Below, piece by piece: positions 17,400-25,288 of a stretch of DNA of 64,000 bases. The notes under the pieces are model-generated. The model ran no database searches and was not told the DNA's origin. It saw only the letters and a program-made list of their open reading frames with translations. The DNA is from Acidobacteriaceae bacterium. GTDB taxonomy: Bacteria > Acidobacteriota > Terriglobia > Terriglobales > Acidobacteriaceae. The stretch is from the NCBI GenBank assembly GCA_025352065.1, contig JANXUC010000179.1, positions 34,682 through 98,681 on the forward strand. Direction: 5' to 3'. Both the position numbers and the translations under genes were made by a program. Position 1 is the first letter of the stretch, and every line of letters begins with the position of its first letter.

Positions 17400-18563
17400 A
17401 TGAGACGTGCATGTACTTTGTGGATTCTTGCACTCCTTCTGCTGACAGTTACGGTCGCGTGCCAAAATTCTCCGTCGCTAGGCGAAGTCGCTCGGCAGCT
17501 ACGCGCAGAACAAAGTAAGCCTGTCGAGTCCGCCCCGGTTACTCCAAACGCAGAACAAAAACTGGCTGCAGCGCCAATAATTAAGGGTGACCTAAACGCC
17601 AACGAAGCTACCGATGTGGAGGCCTTTCTCAAGTATGAGGCCGCTATTGGGGACTTGCTGCGCCAGGAGAAATTCGACGAACTCGACCAGATTGCCGATT
17701 CTCTGCTCTCTACAAAAGCGAGATTCTCGGGAGGCGTCTGGAAAATCCACAGCTTTCACGCAGCGCTCTTCAGCCCGTGGTCCGACTACGACAAGGACGC
17801 CGCAAGGATTGCGCACCTCGAGAGATTGAAGCGGTGGACGCGGCTAAAGCCAGACTCCATTTCCGCGCGAGTTGCATTGGCTTGGGGTTACATCAGCTAT
17901 GGCCTAATGGCTCGGGGTAGTGGCTACGCCAACGCCGTCACCGAAGAAGGATGGAAGCTATACGGAGAGCGACGGGAAATGGCGCGAGCTACTTTGCAGC
18001 AGGCATCAACTCTGAAAGCTAAATCCCCCGAGTGGTTTCTCGCCATGCTGGCTGTCTCCAAAGGCGAAGACCAGCCAAAAGAATTGCAAAATCTGCTGGA
18101 GAAATCAATCTCATTCGAGCCGCTCTACTATTCTTTTTACCGAGACTATGCCACCAACCTCCTTCCCAAATGGAGCGGTAATGAAGGTGATGCAGAAAAA
18201 TTTGCGGAGGGCATTTCCAATCGTATCGGCGGGACGGAAGGCGACATCATCTATTTCGAAATTGCTTGGGAACTCAACCACCAAAGCTGCTTGTGCGACG
18301 ACAACCCCGGCAACCCTCTCGCCCGCATGTACTGGCCGAAAGTTGTAAAAGGGCATCGTGCCATGGAACAAAAATACGGTCTCTCTCTCACCAAGCTCAA
18401 CCAGTTCACCTTCATGGCCGCGCGGTCTGGCCATGCAGATGTCGCACAAGAAGCTTTCGCCCGCATCGGCGACAACTGGGACAAGGGCATTTGGGGAGAA
18501 AAGGGATGCGGCTACCGAGGAAGCCGAGGCCAACCTGCAATCAGCCGAAGGCAATCAATTTGA
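17400..18563 (+). CDS. DUF4034-like lipoprotein, upstream part of a frameshifted gene
   Basis: Starts MRRACTLWILALLLLTVTVAC, a lipoprotein signal with lipobox TVAC. A helical repeat domain follows; WGYISYGLMARGSGYANAVTEEGWKLYGERR resembles DUF4034 proteins. The frame continues to 18563, but homologous-looking coding sequence after about 18500 is in the next frame (to 18816): ...IWGEK then DAATEEAEANLQSAEGNQFEAK. Removing one base from the AAAAGGG run at 18499-18506 joins them into a protein of about 471 residues whose tail (FDLLLQLGADGQVRDGML, PPKPLYWVKIEM) looks like an intact folded end. Either a sequencing error or a recent mutation. Confidence 0.75.
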   Translation: MRRACTLWILALLLLTVTVACQNSPSLGEVARQLRAEQSKPVESAPVTPNAEQKLAAAPIIKGDLNANEATDVEAFLKYEAAIGDLLRQEKFDELDQIADSLLSTKARFSGGVWKIHSFHAALFSPWSDYDKDAARIAHLERLKRWTRLKPDSISARVALAWGYISYGLMARGSGYANAVTEEGWKLYGERREMARATLQQASTLKAKSPEWFLAMLAVSKGEDQPKELQNLLEKSISFEPLYYSFYRDYATNLLPKWSGNEGDAEKFAEGISNRIGGTEGDIIYFEIAWELNHQSCLCDDNPGNPLARMYWPKVVKGHRAMEQKYGLSLTKLNQFTFMAARSGHADVAQEAFARIGDNWDKGIWGEKGCGYRGSRGQPAISRRQSI

Positions 18564-18816
18564 GGCAAAGATTGCAAAGGAACTAACCCAACAGTTCGCC
18601 ACCGAGAAGAAGGAGTGCCTGGAAAGCTCCAGCAATGACCTTCGCAAGTTTGATCTTTTGCTTCAGCTCGGTGCGGACGGACAAGTTCGCGACGGAATGT
18701 TGTTACCACTTACATTGTTCGGGCAGTGCCTGAGTGTAAAACTTCGCACTGCAAGCTTTTCGGCTCCGCCCAAGCCTCTCTATTGGGTAAAAATCGAAAT
18801 GTATCCTCAGCCTTAG
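18505..18816 (+). pseudogene. out-of-frame C-terminal part of the DUF4034-like lipoprotein
   Basis: About 100 codons that continue the preceding lipoprotein after a single-base shift. Ends LYWVKIEMYPQP. Composition and codon use look normal, consistent with a very recent frameshift or a base-call error in AAAAGGG rather than long decay. Confidence 0.65.
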
Positions 18817-19305
18817 CTACCCGGGGAGTTTCCGCAGCTCCGCCAGCAGCTCCTCCTTATCCGGCAACGAGTCCAGCGGATAGATCTTTACAAACGCGAT
18901 CTTCCCATCCGTATCCACAATGAATGCGGCGCGTTCACTGATTCCAGGAACCGGCGGCGCGACCCGCAAAATGCCATACTCCGAGGTCGCCCCCGCGTGG
19001 GGATAAAAATCCGCGCACAGCGGAAACTCCATCATTCCAATTTCTTTTTTTTGCCACGCAATGTGGCTGCTGACCGAATCCACGCTAATGTCCAGGACCT
19101 GGGCATTCAAGCCGGCGAACGTTGCAAGATCCGCGTTCAACGCCGGCAACTGCAGCGCTCAAGTTGGAGTCCAGTCCAGCGGGTGGAACACGATCACGAC
19201 ATTCCTCTTGCCGCGAAAATCGCTGAGTCTGACACGATGCTCATGATCGCCAGTACACGCCGCAAGATCGAAATCGGGAGCTTCGTCGCCAACCTGCAAA
19301 GACAT
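18817..19305 (-). CDS. selenocysteine-containing peroxiredoxin (AhpC/TSA family)
   Basis: Reading from ATG 19305 (GAGG 7 nt upstream) gives MSLQVGDEAPDFDLAACTGD, then VIVFHPLDWTPT, an in-frame TGA at 19161-19159, then ALQLPALNADLATF and a normal Prx C-terminal half to TAG at 18817. Total 162 codons, the usual length for AhpE/BCP-type Prx. The TGA is codon 49, exactly where the family has its peroxidatic cysteine (TPxC). Downstream a hairpin of about 30 nt (minus strand, 19150-19121: outer stem GTTGC/GCAAC, inner GCGT/ACGC around a UGA loop) starts 8 nt after the TGA, as in bacterial SECIS elements. C97 (FPLCADF) could be the resolving thiol. It should reduce peroxides using thiol donors. Sel genes are not in this window, so incorporation is inferred. 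A plain Cys-to-stop mutation is the alternative, but would have to hit exactly the catalytic codon. Confidence 0.82.
19121..19150 (-). promoter_or_regulatory. candidate bacterial SECIS hairpin
   Basis: On the minus strand, 8 nt after the TGA codon, GTTGC pairs with GCAAC and encloses GCGT-TGA-ACGC with a bulge between. The apical loop holds G and U. Position and size match known bacterial SECIS elements that recruit SelB. It is also coding sequence, so conservation alone would not prove it. Confidence 0.55.
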
Positions 19306-19367
19306 ACGGATTCCTCAGGACCAGAATACTAGAACGTTCGTGTGGAAGCGGAGCTAGCCCCGTTTTG

Positions 19368-19763
19368 CTAAATTCGATCCAAAACGTCAACCGTACGATC
19401 GCCGCGAACGTTGCCGGTGTTCAATGTCGTCTTCGGCTCCAGCAGCATGATATGCGTTTCTTCGTCGGCGCGGGGTTTATGCTCAACGCCTTTTGGAATA
19501 ATGATGAACTCTCCCTGATGAATGACTACCTCGCGCTGTGCGCCTCCATCGCCCTGCAATCCCATGAACAGGCAGCCCTTCACCACCAGAAACAGTTCAT
19601 CTTCGTGGTCGTGGTGGTGCCAGACGAACTCCCCCTGCAGCTTGACCAGCTTCACGTAGGAATCGTTCAGCTCGCCAACGATCTTTGGAGAATAGTGTTC
19701 CTGGAAAAGAGAAAACTTGTCGGCCAGCGAGACTTTCGCCACATCTGTCGTGCTCGTGCTCAT
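19368..19763 (-). CDS. small cupin-domain protein
   Basis: A 131-residue single-cupin protein. Start 19763 (MSTSTTDVAKVSL) is supported by GGAGA 6 nt upstream; a longer frame to 19820 has no such support. Cupin motif 1 is FVWHHHDHEDELFLVVKG (metal-binding His and Glu) and motif 2 is GEFIIIPKGVEHKPRA. Likely a metal-dependent cytoplasmic cupin; substrate unknown. Divergent from the exported cupin at 19814, sharing 50 bp. Confidence 0.85.
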   Translation of the reverse strand: MSTSTTDVAKVSLADKFSLFQEHYSPKIVGELNDSYVKLVKLQGEFVWHHHDHEDELFLVVKGCLFMGLQGDGGAQREVVIHQGEFIIIPKGVEHKPRADEETHIMLLEPKTTLNTGNVRGDRTVDVLDRI

Positions 19764-19813
19764 TGAACTCTCCGAGGGTATGGGTTGTACACTCCCTATG
19801 TTATATTTTGGCC

Positions 19814-20389
19814 ATGCCAAACCTCAATCGCCGCAATCTTCTCTATGCTTTTGGCCTCGCCTCCGTTGCTCCGTTGCTGCCCGCGCAGACTGCCGCGACG
19901 GGAAAAGTCTCCGTAGCCATGCCCGGAGAGACCCGCTTCTCGTTCTCCACCGCGTCGCAAGCCAAGCTCAGCCCCTGCAAGCTGACCGGCGACGACACGG
20001 GCGGCGCGCTCACCGCTTTTGAGCTCAGCGCACTGCCGCAAACGGGCCCCTACCTCCATGTGCATCACCGCCAGGATGAGTGGTATTACGTTTTATCTGG
20101 AGAATTCCTTTTCAAGGCTGGCGGCGTGGAGCACACGCTACCGACAGGTGCGAGCATCTGGCTGCCGCGCGGCATCCCCCATGTCTGGGCCAACATGGCG
20201 ACAACGGAGAGCAAATTGATCTTAGTGTGCCAGCCTGGCGGGTTTGAGAAATTCTTTGAAGAAATGGGGGCAGCGATGTCGAAAGCGGACGCAGCCAACG
20301 CAGAAAAGATCATGTCGGCTATGTTCACCAAGTATGGAATGGAAATGTTAGGCCCGCCGCTGTTCAAGCCGTTGCGGTCCATGCACTAG
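19814..20389 (+). CDS. Tat-exported cupin protein
   Basis: A 191-residue cupin. The start at 19814 gives MPNLNRRNLLYAFGLASVAPLLPAQ, a twin-arginine signal (RRNLL), so it is probably exported folded. Motif 1 is PYLHVHHRQDEWYYVLSGEF and motif 2 GASIWLPRGIPHVWAN. Similar proteins bind metal and include quercetinase-like enzymes, but no specific reaction can be assigned. The helical C-terminus resembles that of other DUF-type exported cupins. Confidence 0.83.
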   Translation: MPNLNRRNLLYAFGLASVAPLLPAQTAATGKVSVAMPGETRFSFSTASQAKLSPCKLTGDDTGGALTAFELSALPQTGPYLHVHHRQDEWYYVLSGEFLFKAGGVEHTLPTGASIWLPRGIPHVWANMATTESKLILVCQPGGFEKFFEEMGAAMSKADAANAEKIMSAMFTKYGMEMLGPPLFKPLRSMH

Positions 20390-20404
20390 AGAGCGACCTA
20401 GCCG

Positions 20405-21058
20405 CTACTCGCAAAGCGCCATCGCGCGAACCGGGAACGAAGTTCCCCCACGAATGGCGGGCGGTACCGCAAAAAAACGAAAGCCGCGGTCACCAATCTG
20501 CTCCAGTCCACGCAGGTGCTCCACAACCGGAATGCCAGCGGCAAGCAGAATTGTATGCGCCGGTCGAGAGCGATCCTGCATATTATCGATGTTCGCGCAG
20601 TCGATGCCAACGAGTGCGGTGCCCTCTTTCACCAGAAACTCGCAGGCATCCGCCGTTAGATATGGACCCGATTGGAAGTAACTATCCGAACCCCAACGTG
20701 CGACCCATTTCGTAAAAACTAATACAGCTTTGCCGCGCAGATCGTTCTTTTGAAACAAGCCCGCACCAATCGGGCCATCTACAGGTGCGGTGATCACCAG
20801 GCCTGGCAGGTTCGCGAGTCGATTCAGCGAGAGGTCAGCTAAATCAACGCCATTCTCGTGGCGATGAAACGGAGCATCCACGTAGGTTCCGGTGTTGCCC
20901 CCAAGTTCGTAACTCGCGATTTCGAAAGTGGTGCCCGGCGCGTAATGCGCCTGCCGCACGGCATCCGCGCGCGGCAGGAACGTATGAAACTTGGGCACCG
21001 GCAAGCCCGGATACGACGGCATGCCCGGCTCAAGACGATGGCTAAGGTCGAAGATCAT
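20405..21058 (-). CDS. cyclase-family (KynB-like) metal hydrolase
   Basis: A 217-residue member of the cyclase/kynurenine formamidase family: DLSHRLEPGMPSYPGLPVPKF at the N-terminus and TGTYVDAPFHRHENG corresponding to the metal motif HxGTHxDxPxH. Here the second His is Tyr (GTYVDAP), as in some family branches. VGIDCANID and GIPVVEHLRGLE are also typical. It may hydrolyse an aryl formamide or a cyclic amide; genuine KynB activity is uncertain. It starts 9 bp beyond the end of gyrA, on the same strand, and may be transcribed with it. Confidence 0.85.
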   Translation of the reverse strand: MIFDLSHRLEPGMPSYPGLPVPKFHTFLPRADAVRQAHYAPGTTFEIASYELGGNTGTYVDAPFHRHENGVDLADLSLNRLANLPGLVITAPVDGPIGAGLFQKNDLRGKAVLVFTKWVARWGSDSYFQSGPYLTADACEFLVKEGTALVGIDCANIDNMQDRSRPAHTILLAAGIPVVEHLRGLEQIGDRGFRFFAVPPAIRGGTSFPVRAMALCE

Positions 21059-21067
21059 AGACTTAGC

Positions 21068-23719
21068 CTACTGCAGCAGCAACCCTTCCCCGTTCCCGCT
21101 CGGCTCTTCCGGAGCGATCAGCGAGGTTGCCGCTACCTTATCTCCGGCTTCCAGATGCAGCAGGCGCACGCCTTGCGTCGAGCGGCCAGCCTCGCGAATC
21201 TGTTTCGTTTCCGTGCGAATGATCTTTCCATATTGGCTGATGATCATCACGTCGGAATCTTCCGAGACTTGCGAAATGCTGACAACCTTACCGTTGCGCT
21301 CCGTCGTCTTCACGTTTCGGACGCCTTTGCCGCCGCGTGATTGCAAGCGATACTCATCTGCGGGAGTGCGCTTGCCGTAGCCATTTTCAGTCACGGAAAG
21401 GATCAGCGTGCCCTTGGGCGCGATGATCACGCCGTTTGCATCTTCTTTCTTCTTGTCTTTTTCTTTGCCCATCTGCGCCGCGCCCGGTTTCGGCGTGATG
21501 GCCATGCCGACAATGTAATCGCCCTTTTCGAGGTCCATACCGCGTACGCCATAGGCTTGTCGGCCCATGGAGCGAACGTCATCCTCGCTAAAGCGAATCG
21601 CCTGCCCTTCGTGCGACGCCAGGAAAATGATCTGCTTGCCGTCGGTCAGCGACGCCGCTACCAGTTCGTCGTCCGTATCGATACCGATAGCCATAATGCC
21701 GCGCTGCATTACGTGGGAGAAGTCTTTCAGTTCGGTCTTCTTCACGGTAGCCTTGCGCGTGGCGAAGAAGACGTGTTTACCTTCTTCTTCCAAATTGCGA
21801 ACAGGCAGGAATGCGCGAACGCTTTCCCCGGCCTGCAATCCAACCAGGTTGCCAATGTGCTTGCCCTTGCCAGCGGCGCCTACATCGGGGACTTCATATA
21901 CCTTGAGCCAGTAAACGCGCCCGATGTTGGTGAAGATCAAAATGTAAGCATGCGTCGAAGCGATGAAGAGATGCTCGACAAAGTCCTCGTCGCGCGTCTT
22001 CATGCCTGTTCGCCCTGTGCCGCCGCGGCGTTGCTGACGGTAGGTCGTGATCGGTGTCCGCTTTAGATAGCCGGAGTGGCTGACCGTGACCGCAACCTGC
22101 TCGTCGGCGATCAAGTCTTCCAACATGATTTCCGCCGCTTCATCTTCGATCACCGTGCGGCGCGCATCGCCGTAGAGCTTCTTCACCTCTTCCAGCTCTT
22201 TTACAATCACGCTGCGTAGCTTCTTTTCCGATCCCAGAATAGATTGGTACTCGGCAATCCGCTCCCTGGTTTCCGCCAACTCTTTCGAAATTTCGTCGAT
22301 CGAGAGCCTGGTCAAGCGGTGCAGTTGCAGTTCCAGAATCGCATCAGCCTGCCTGATCGAGAATGGCTTCTCCGGGTCGACCTTAGGAGCGCGGCCAGAA
22401 GTATTGATGTCAATCTTTTTCCCCGCAAAGTACGTAACCAAATTTTCGCGCGCATCCAAACGGTTGGCGCTGCCACGAATAATCGCGATCACATTGTCGA
22501 GGTGATCGAGCGCCGTGAGGTAGCCTTCCAGGATGTGCTCGCGATCCTGCGCTTTGGCCAGCAAGTATGCGGTGCGCCGACGAATGACATCCGCGCGGTG
22601 ATGCAGGAAGTGGTTGATGGCCTCGATCAAGCCCATTTCCTTGGGCTGCTTGTTCACTACCGCCAGGAAAATCATGCTGTAGCTTTCTTGCATCGAGGTG
22701 TGCTTAAAGAGCTGGTTTAGCACAATTTGCGGCTCTGCGCCTCGCTTCAATTCGATTACGATACGCATGCCGTCGCGATCGCTTTCATCGCGAATGTCGG
22801 AAATATCGTCGACCACTTTGTCGTTCACCAGCGCGGCAATGCGTTCAATCAGGCGAGCCTTATTCACCTGATACGGAATCTCCGTAACGATGATTGCCTG
22901 TTTCTCTTTCGTAACATATTCAATGGCAGCCTTGGCGCGCATCATAAAGCGCCCGCGGCCCGTGCGATAAGCTTCGGCAATGCCACTGCGTCCGTGAATA
23001 ATCCCAGCCGTCGGGAAGTCCGGCCCCTTCACAATCTGCAAAATTTCCATCAACGTCGTCGCCGGATTGTTCACCAGCGTGATGGCTGCATTCACAATTT
23101 CGGTCAAATTATGCGGCGGAATTTTCGTCGCCATACCCACCGCGATGCCGTCCGAACCATTCACCAGCAAATTCGGAATGCGTGTCGGCAAAACGTCCGG
23201 CTCAACTTCGTTGCCGTCATAGTTCGGACTAAAGTCGACCGTCTCTTTATCCAGATCTTCCAGCAGCGCGGACGCCACACGCGTCAGGCGAGCTTCCGTG
23301 TAACGATCTGCCGCCGGAGGATCGCCATCCACAGAACCAAAATTCCCTTGCCCATCCACCAACGGATAGCGCATGGCAAACGGCTGCGCCAACCGCACCA
23401 GCGCGTCATACACGGCCAAATTGCCGTGCGGATGGTACTTACCCATCACGTCTCCGACGATCCTGGCGCACTTACGCGTAGATTTATTCGGAGCCAGCCC
23501 CATCTGCTGCATCGTGTACAGAATGCGGCGATGCACCGGCTTCAACCCGTCGCGCACATCAGGCAGCGCGCGCCCAATAATCACCGACATCGAGTAGTCG
23601 AGATATGACCGCCGCATCTCGTCTTCAATGTTGATCGGAACAATATTCGCAGCGCCGGGAACACCCGAGTCGCCGGGGGGAGGAGTCAAAGGAAGTTCAG
23701 GATTCTTGTCGTCAGCCAT
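21068..23719 (-). CDS. gyrA: DNA gyrase subunit A
   Basis: GyrA cuts and rejoins DNA for negative supercoiling. At 883 residues it is full length. The core has [24 protein letters not shown] and the active-site tyrosine Tyr140 in [10 protein letters not shown]. The C-terminal pinwheel has the GyrA box QRRGGTG plus repeated GIDTDD/GIDLEKGD-like blades. A lysine-rich insertion ([13 protein letters not shown]) breaks the C-terminal domain. The quinolone-determining stretch reads [10 protein letters not shown], so positions equivalent to E. coli Asp82 and Ser83 are Asn and Leu. gyrB lies 20 kb away. An extended -10 promoter is at 23933-23941. Confidence 0.97.
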   Translation of the reverse strand: MADDKNPELPLTPPPGDSGVPGAANIVPINIEDEMRRSYLDYSMSVIIGRALPDVRDGLKPVHRRILYTMQQMGLAPNKSTRKCARIVGDVMGKYHPHGNLAVYDALVRLAQPFAMRYPLVDGQGNFGSVDGDPPAADRYTEARLTRVASALLEDLDKETVDFSPNYDGNEVEPDVLPTRIPNLLVNGSDGIAVGMATKIPPHNLTEIVNAAITLVNNPATTLMEILQIVKGPDFPTAGIIHGRSGIAEAYRTGRGRFMMRAKAAIEYVTKEKQAIIVTEIPYQVNKARLIERIAALVNDKVVDDISDIRDESDRDGMRIVIELKRGAEPQIVLNQLFKHTSMQESYSMIFLAVVNKQPKEMGLIEAINHFLHHRADVIRRRTAYLLAKAQDREHILEGYLTALDHLDNVIAIIRGSANRLDARENLVTYFAGKKIDINTSGRAPKVDPEKPFSIRQADAILELQLHRLTRLSIDEISKELAETRERIAEYQSILGSEKKLRSVIVKELEEVKKLYGDARRTVIEDEAAEIMLEDLIADEQVAVTVSHSGYLKRTPITTYRQQRRGGTGRTGMKTRDEDFVEHLFIASTHAYILIFTNIGRVYWLKVYEVPDVGAAGKGKHIGNLVGLQAGESVRAFLPVRNLEEEGKHVFFATRKATVKKTELKDFSHVMQRGIMAIGIDTDDELVAASLTDGKQIIFLASHEGQAIRFSEDDVRSMGRQAYGVRGMDLEKGDYIVGMAITPKPGAAQMGKEKDKKKEDANGVIIAPKGTLILSVTENGYGKRTPADEYRLQSRGGKGVRNVKTTERNGKVVSISQVSEDSDVMIISQYGKIIRTETKQIREAGRSTQGVRLLHLEAGDKVAATSLIAPEEPSGNGEGLLLQ

Positions 23720-23810
23720 GGTTGGTCAGTAAGCCTTTGTGGTGAGTTCTTCGGGAGTTGCCAAGCAACTCTACCGTTCGCCATTCGCTTGTTGTCAGCT
23801 CTCTAGATCC

Positions 23811-23849
23811 GCTTGTCATTCCGAACGGTTTTATCGTGAGGAATCTGCT
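23811..23849. repeat. GCAGATTCCTC/GGAATGACAAGC hairpin repeat (inverted copy)
   Basis: Reads CTTGTCATTCCGAACGG...CGTGAGGAATCTGC; the reverse complement matches copies at 52694-52732, 58833-58871 and 63242-63280. Confidence 0.8.
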
Positions 23850-23932
23850 ATTTCTCCGCCAGTTTCGCAGCCCCGCCAAATTCGATAAATAGCTGCATTT
23901 ACAGGTGGTTAGTCGCTGTTCAGACTGGTTAA

Positions 23933-23941
23933 ATTATACCA
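23933..23941 (-). promoter_or_regulatory. extended -10 promoter, probably gyrA
   Basis: On the minus strand the sequence TGGTATAAT forms an extended -10 (TGNTATAAT), about 205 nt before the gyrA start. No convincing -35 is present, which is normal for extended -10 promoters. The rest of 23720-24096 holds the hairpin repeat at 23811-23849 and nothing else I recognise. Confidence 0.5.
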
Positions 23942-24096
23942 CGTTAAAGGGGTACCGAACTGCGGATGAAGCTCCAGTAGCAGGTTATGCCTACCCACAT
24001 CCGGGCAGAGAGGCGAGGTAAGCCCCAATTCGCTTTTTGTTCCATAGCACAGAAGTGGCTTATCAAAAGTTGAATGAGGTGCTAGGTTTGGGTGCC

Positions 24097-24660
24097 ATGA
24101 AATTTCTTCTAATTCTGCTCCTCGCTGCAGTGGGCTTTGCCCAAACCGCAACGGCCAAAACGAAAGTTCCTGTCCAGTCAACTGTGAAAACACAACTCGT
24201 CGCCGAGAAGAAGCGCGCTGACGACGCAACGCGGTCTCTTGCCGAAGCGCTGTCCGCATGGCGTCAAACTCTCGATGCAAAAATTAAGCTCATCGATGAA
24301 AATGTTGCTTTGGAGAAGAAGAACGAAGAGTTAGATAAGAAGAGTTCTGAGATTCGCGCATCGGCGCTGGAGGTCGTAAATTTTACAACAAAGCTCAATG
24401 AGGAATACACGAAGCTGCTGACAGATCACACCGCACTGGTGGATCGGTATAATTCGGTCCTTGAGGCTGGGAATCGTCAAGCACAACTGGCTAATGAACG
24501 GCTCGCGCGACAACAACGGTTTAATAATGCGCTCGCCCTCTACAGTTTGATGCCTAAGTATCAGGCTCCCCCTTTGCAGATATATGCACCGCCGCCCGCA
24601 CTCGTGATGAATTGCACGTCGAATACGCTCGGCCAAACCGTCTACACGAACTGCCACTGA
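24097..24660 (+). CDS. exported coiled-coil protein, function unknown
   Basis: A 187-residue protein starting MKFLLILLLAAVGFAQTATA, a signal peptide. Residues about 35-150 form a coiled coil (EKKRADDATRSLAEAL, DENVALEKKNEELDKKSSEI, AQLANERLARQQRF). The tail is Pro-rich (YQAPPLQIYAPPPALVMNC) and ends with two Cys. The internal ATG at 24097 is chosen because the signal peptide begins there. I do not recognise a family; a periplasmic or envelope role is likely. Confidence 0.75.
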   Translation: MKFLLILLLAAVGFAQTATAKTKVPVQSTVKTQLVAEKKRADDATRSLAEALSAWRQTLDAKIKLIDENVALEKKNEELDKKSSEIRASALEVVNFTTKLNEEYTKLLTDHTALVDRYNSVLEAGNRQAQLANERLARQQRFNNALALYSLMPKYQAPPLQIYAPPPALVMNCTSNTLGQTVYTNCH

Positions 24661-24734
24661 GTTCATCGCTTGGCTATCATTAGCAGAGCGCGATTTACTC
24701 ATGCTGGACGATAATCCGCCCAATCCCGACGGCC

Positions 24735-24805
24735 TTCCCACCATATCCTCGAAGATTTTCTCCAGCCCCAGTCCGGCGCTGCCAAAGGTCAGCGGCGGCG
24801 GCGAT
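24735..24805 (-). pseudogene. eroded fragment of an amidase C-terminus
   Basis: On the minus strand this encodes LTFGSAGLGLEKIFEDMVGR, matching the end of the intact amidase at 25289-27166 (GTLGSAGLALEKIFAVVGER). The DNA block AAGATTTTCTCCAGC plus following bases is about 85-90 percent identical to 25321-25352. No start or catalytic part remains. Confidence 0.7.
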
Positions 24806-25034
24806 TGAGCTTCCCGTGCCAGCGAAGTTTCGGTATGGAACAGCGTTGCACCGAGGATTTTCCGGCAACTTCTAGGGGTGAGGGGCACGGGGTGTTCGTC
24901 AACAATGATCTCTCGCGGTCAGGCGGGTATTCCGTGCGAAAGGCTATGGGTTCTACTGGATTGGCATTCGTCCGCCGCCAGTGCCCCCGAAATCCAGGCG
25001 ATAGCGGCGAGTCCCAGCTGACTCCGTGATAGTG

Positions 25035-25277
25035 CTACAGCAATCCCAGATGGTCCGGATACTTGACCTGCAAAGAGCTCACCAAGACTTCAAATTCGGG
25101 GAGGCCTCGCAGATTCTGGAGGCACGGGTCTTTCATGAAAAGCGGCCAGCACGCGAGTCCGGTGCTCACGCTGCGCTCCAGCCATTCAAAGGCTGGGGCT
25201 GGTTGTTGCAGCACGGCGAGGATACATGCGATTTGATAGTAGGTATGGTGCGCATGTCCAAAAGATTTGTGTTTCCC
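25035..25277 (-). pseudogene. duplicated 3' fragment of the winged-helix/TPR regulator
   Basis: About 240 bp closely matching 27205-27440, the 3' end of the regulator gene. Encoded pieces include LPEFEVLVSSLQVKYPDHLGLL-like sequence and the AFEWLERSVSTG region. The 5' part of the gene copy is absent. With the amidase fragment to its left it repeats the order regulator-amidase found intact to the right. Confidence 0.82.
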
Positions 25278-25288
25278 GAGCTACCTTC

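Noticed and set aside
22727..23608. Long plus-strand frame across gyrA (293 codons)
   Set aside because: Antisense shadow of a highly conserved gene; His/Arg-rich composition and no family similarity.
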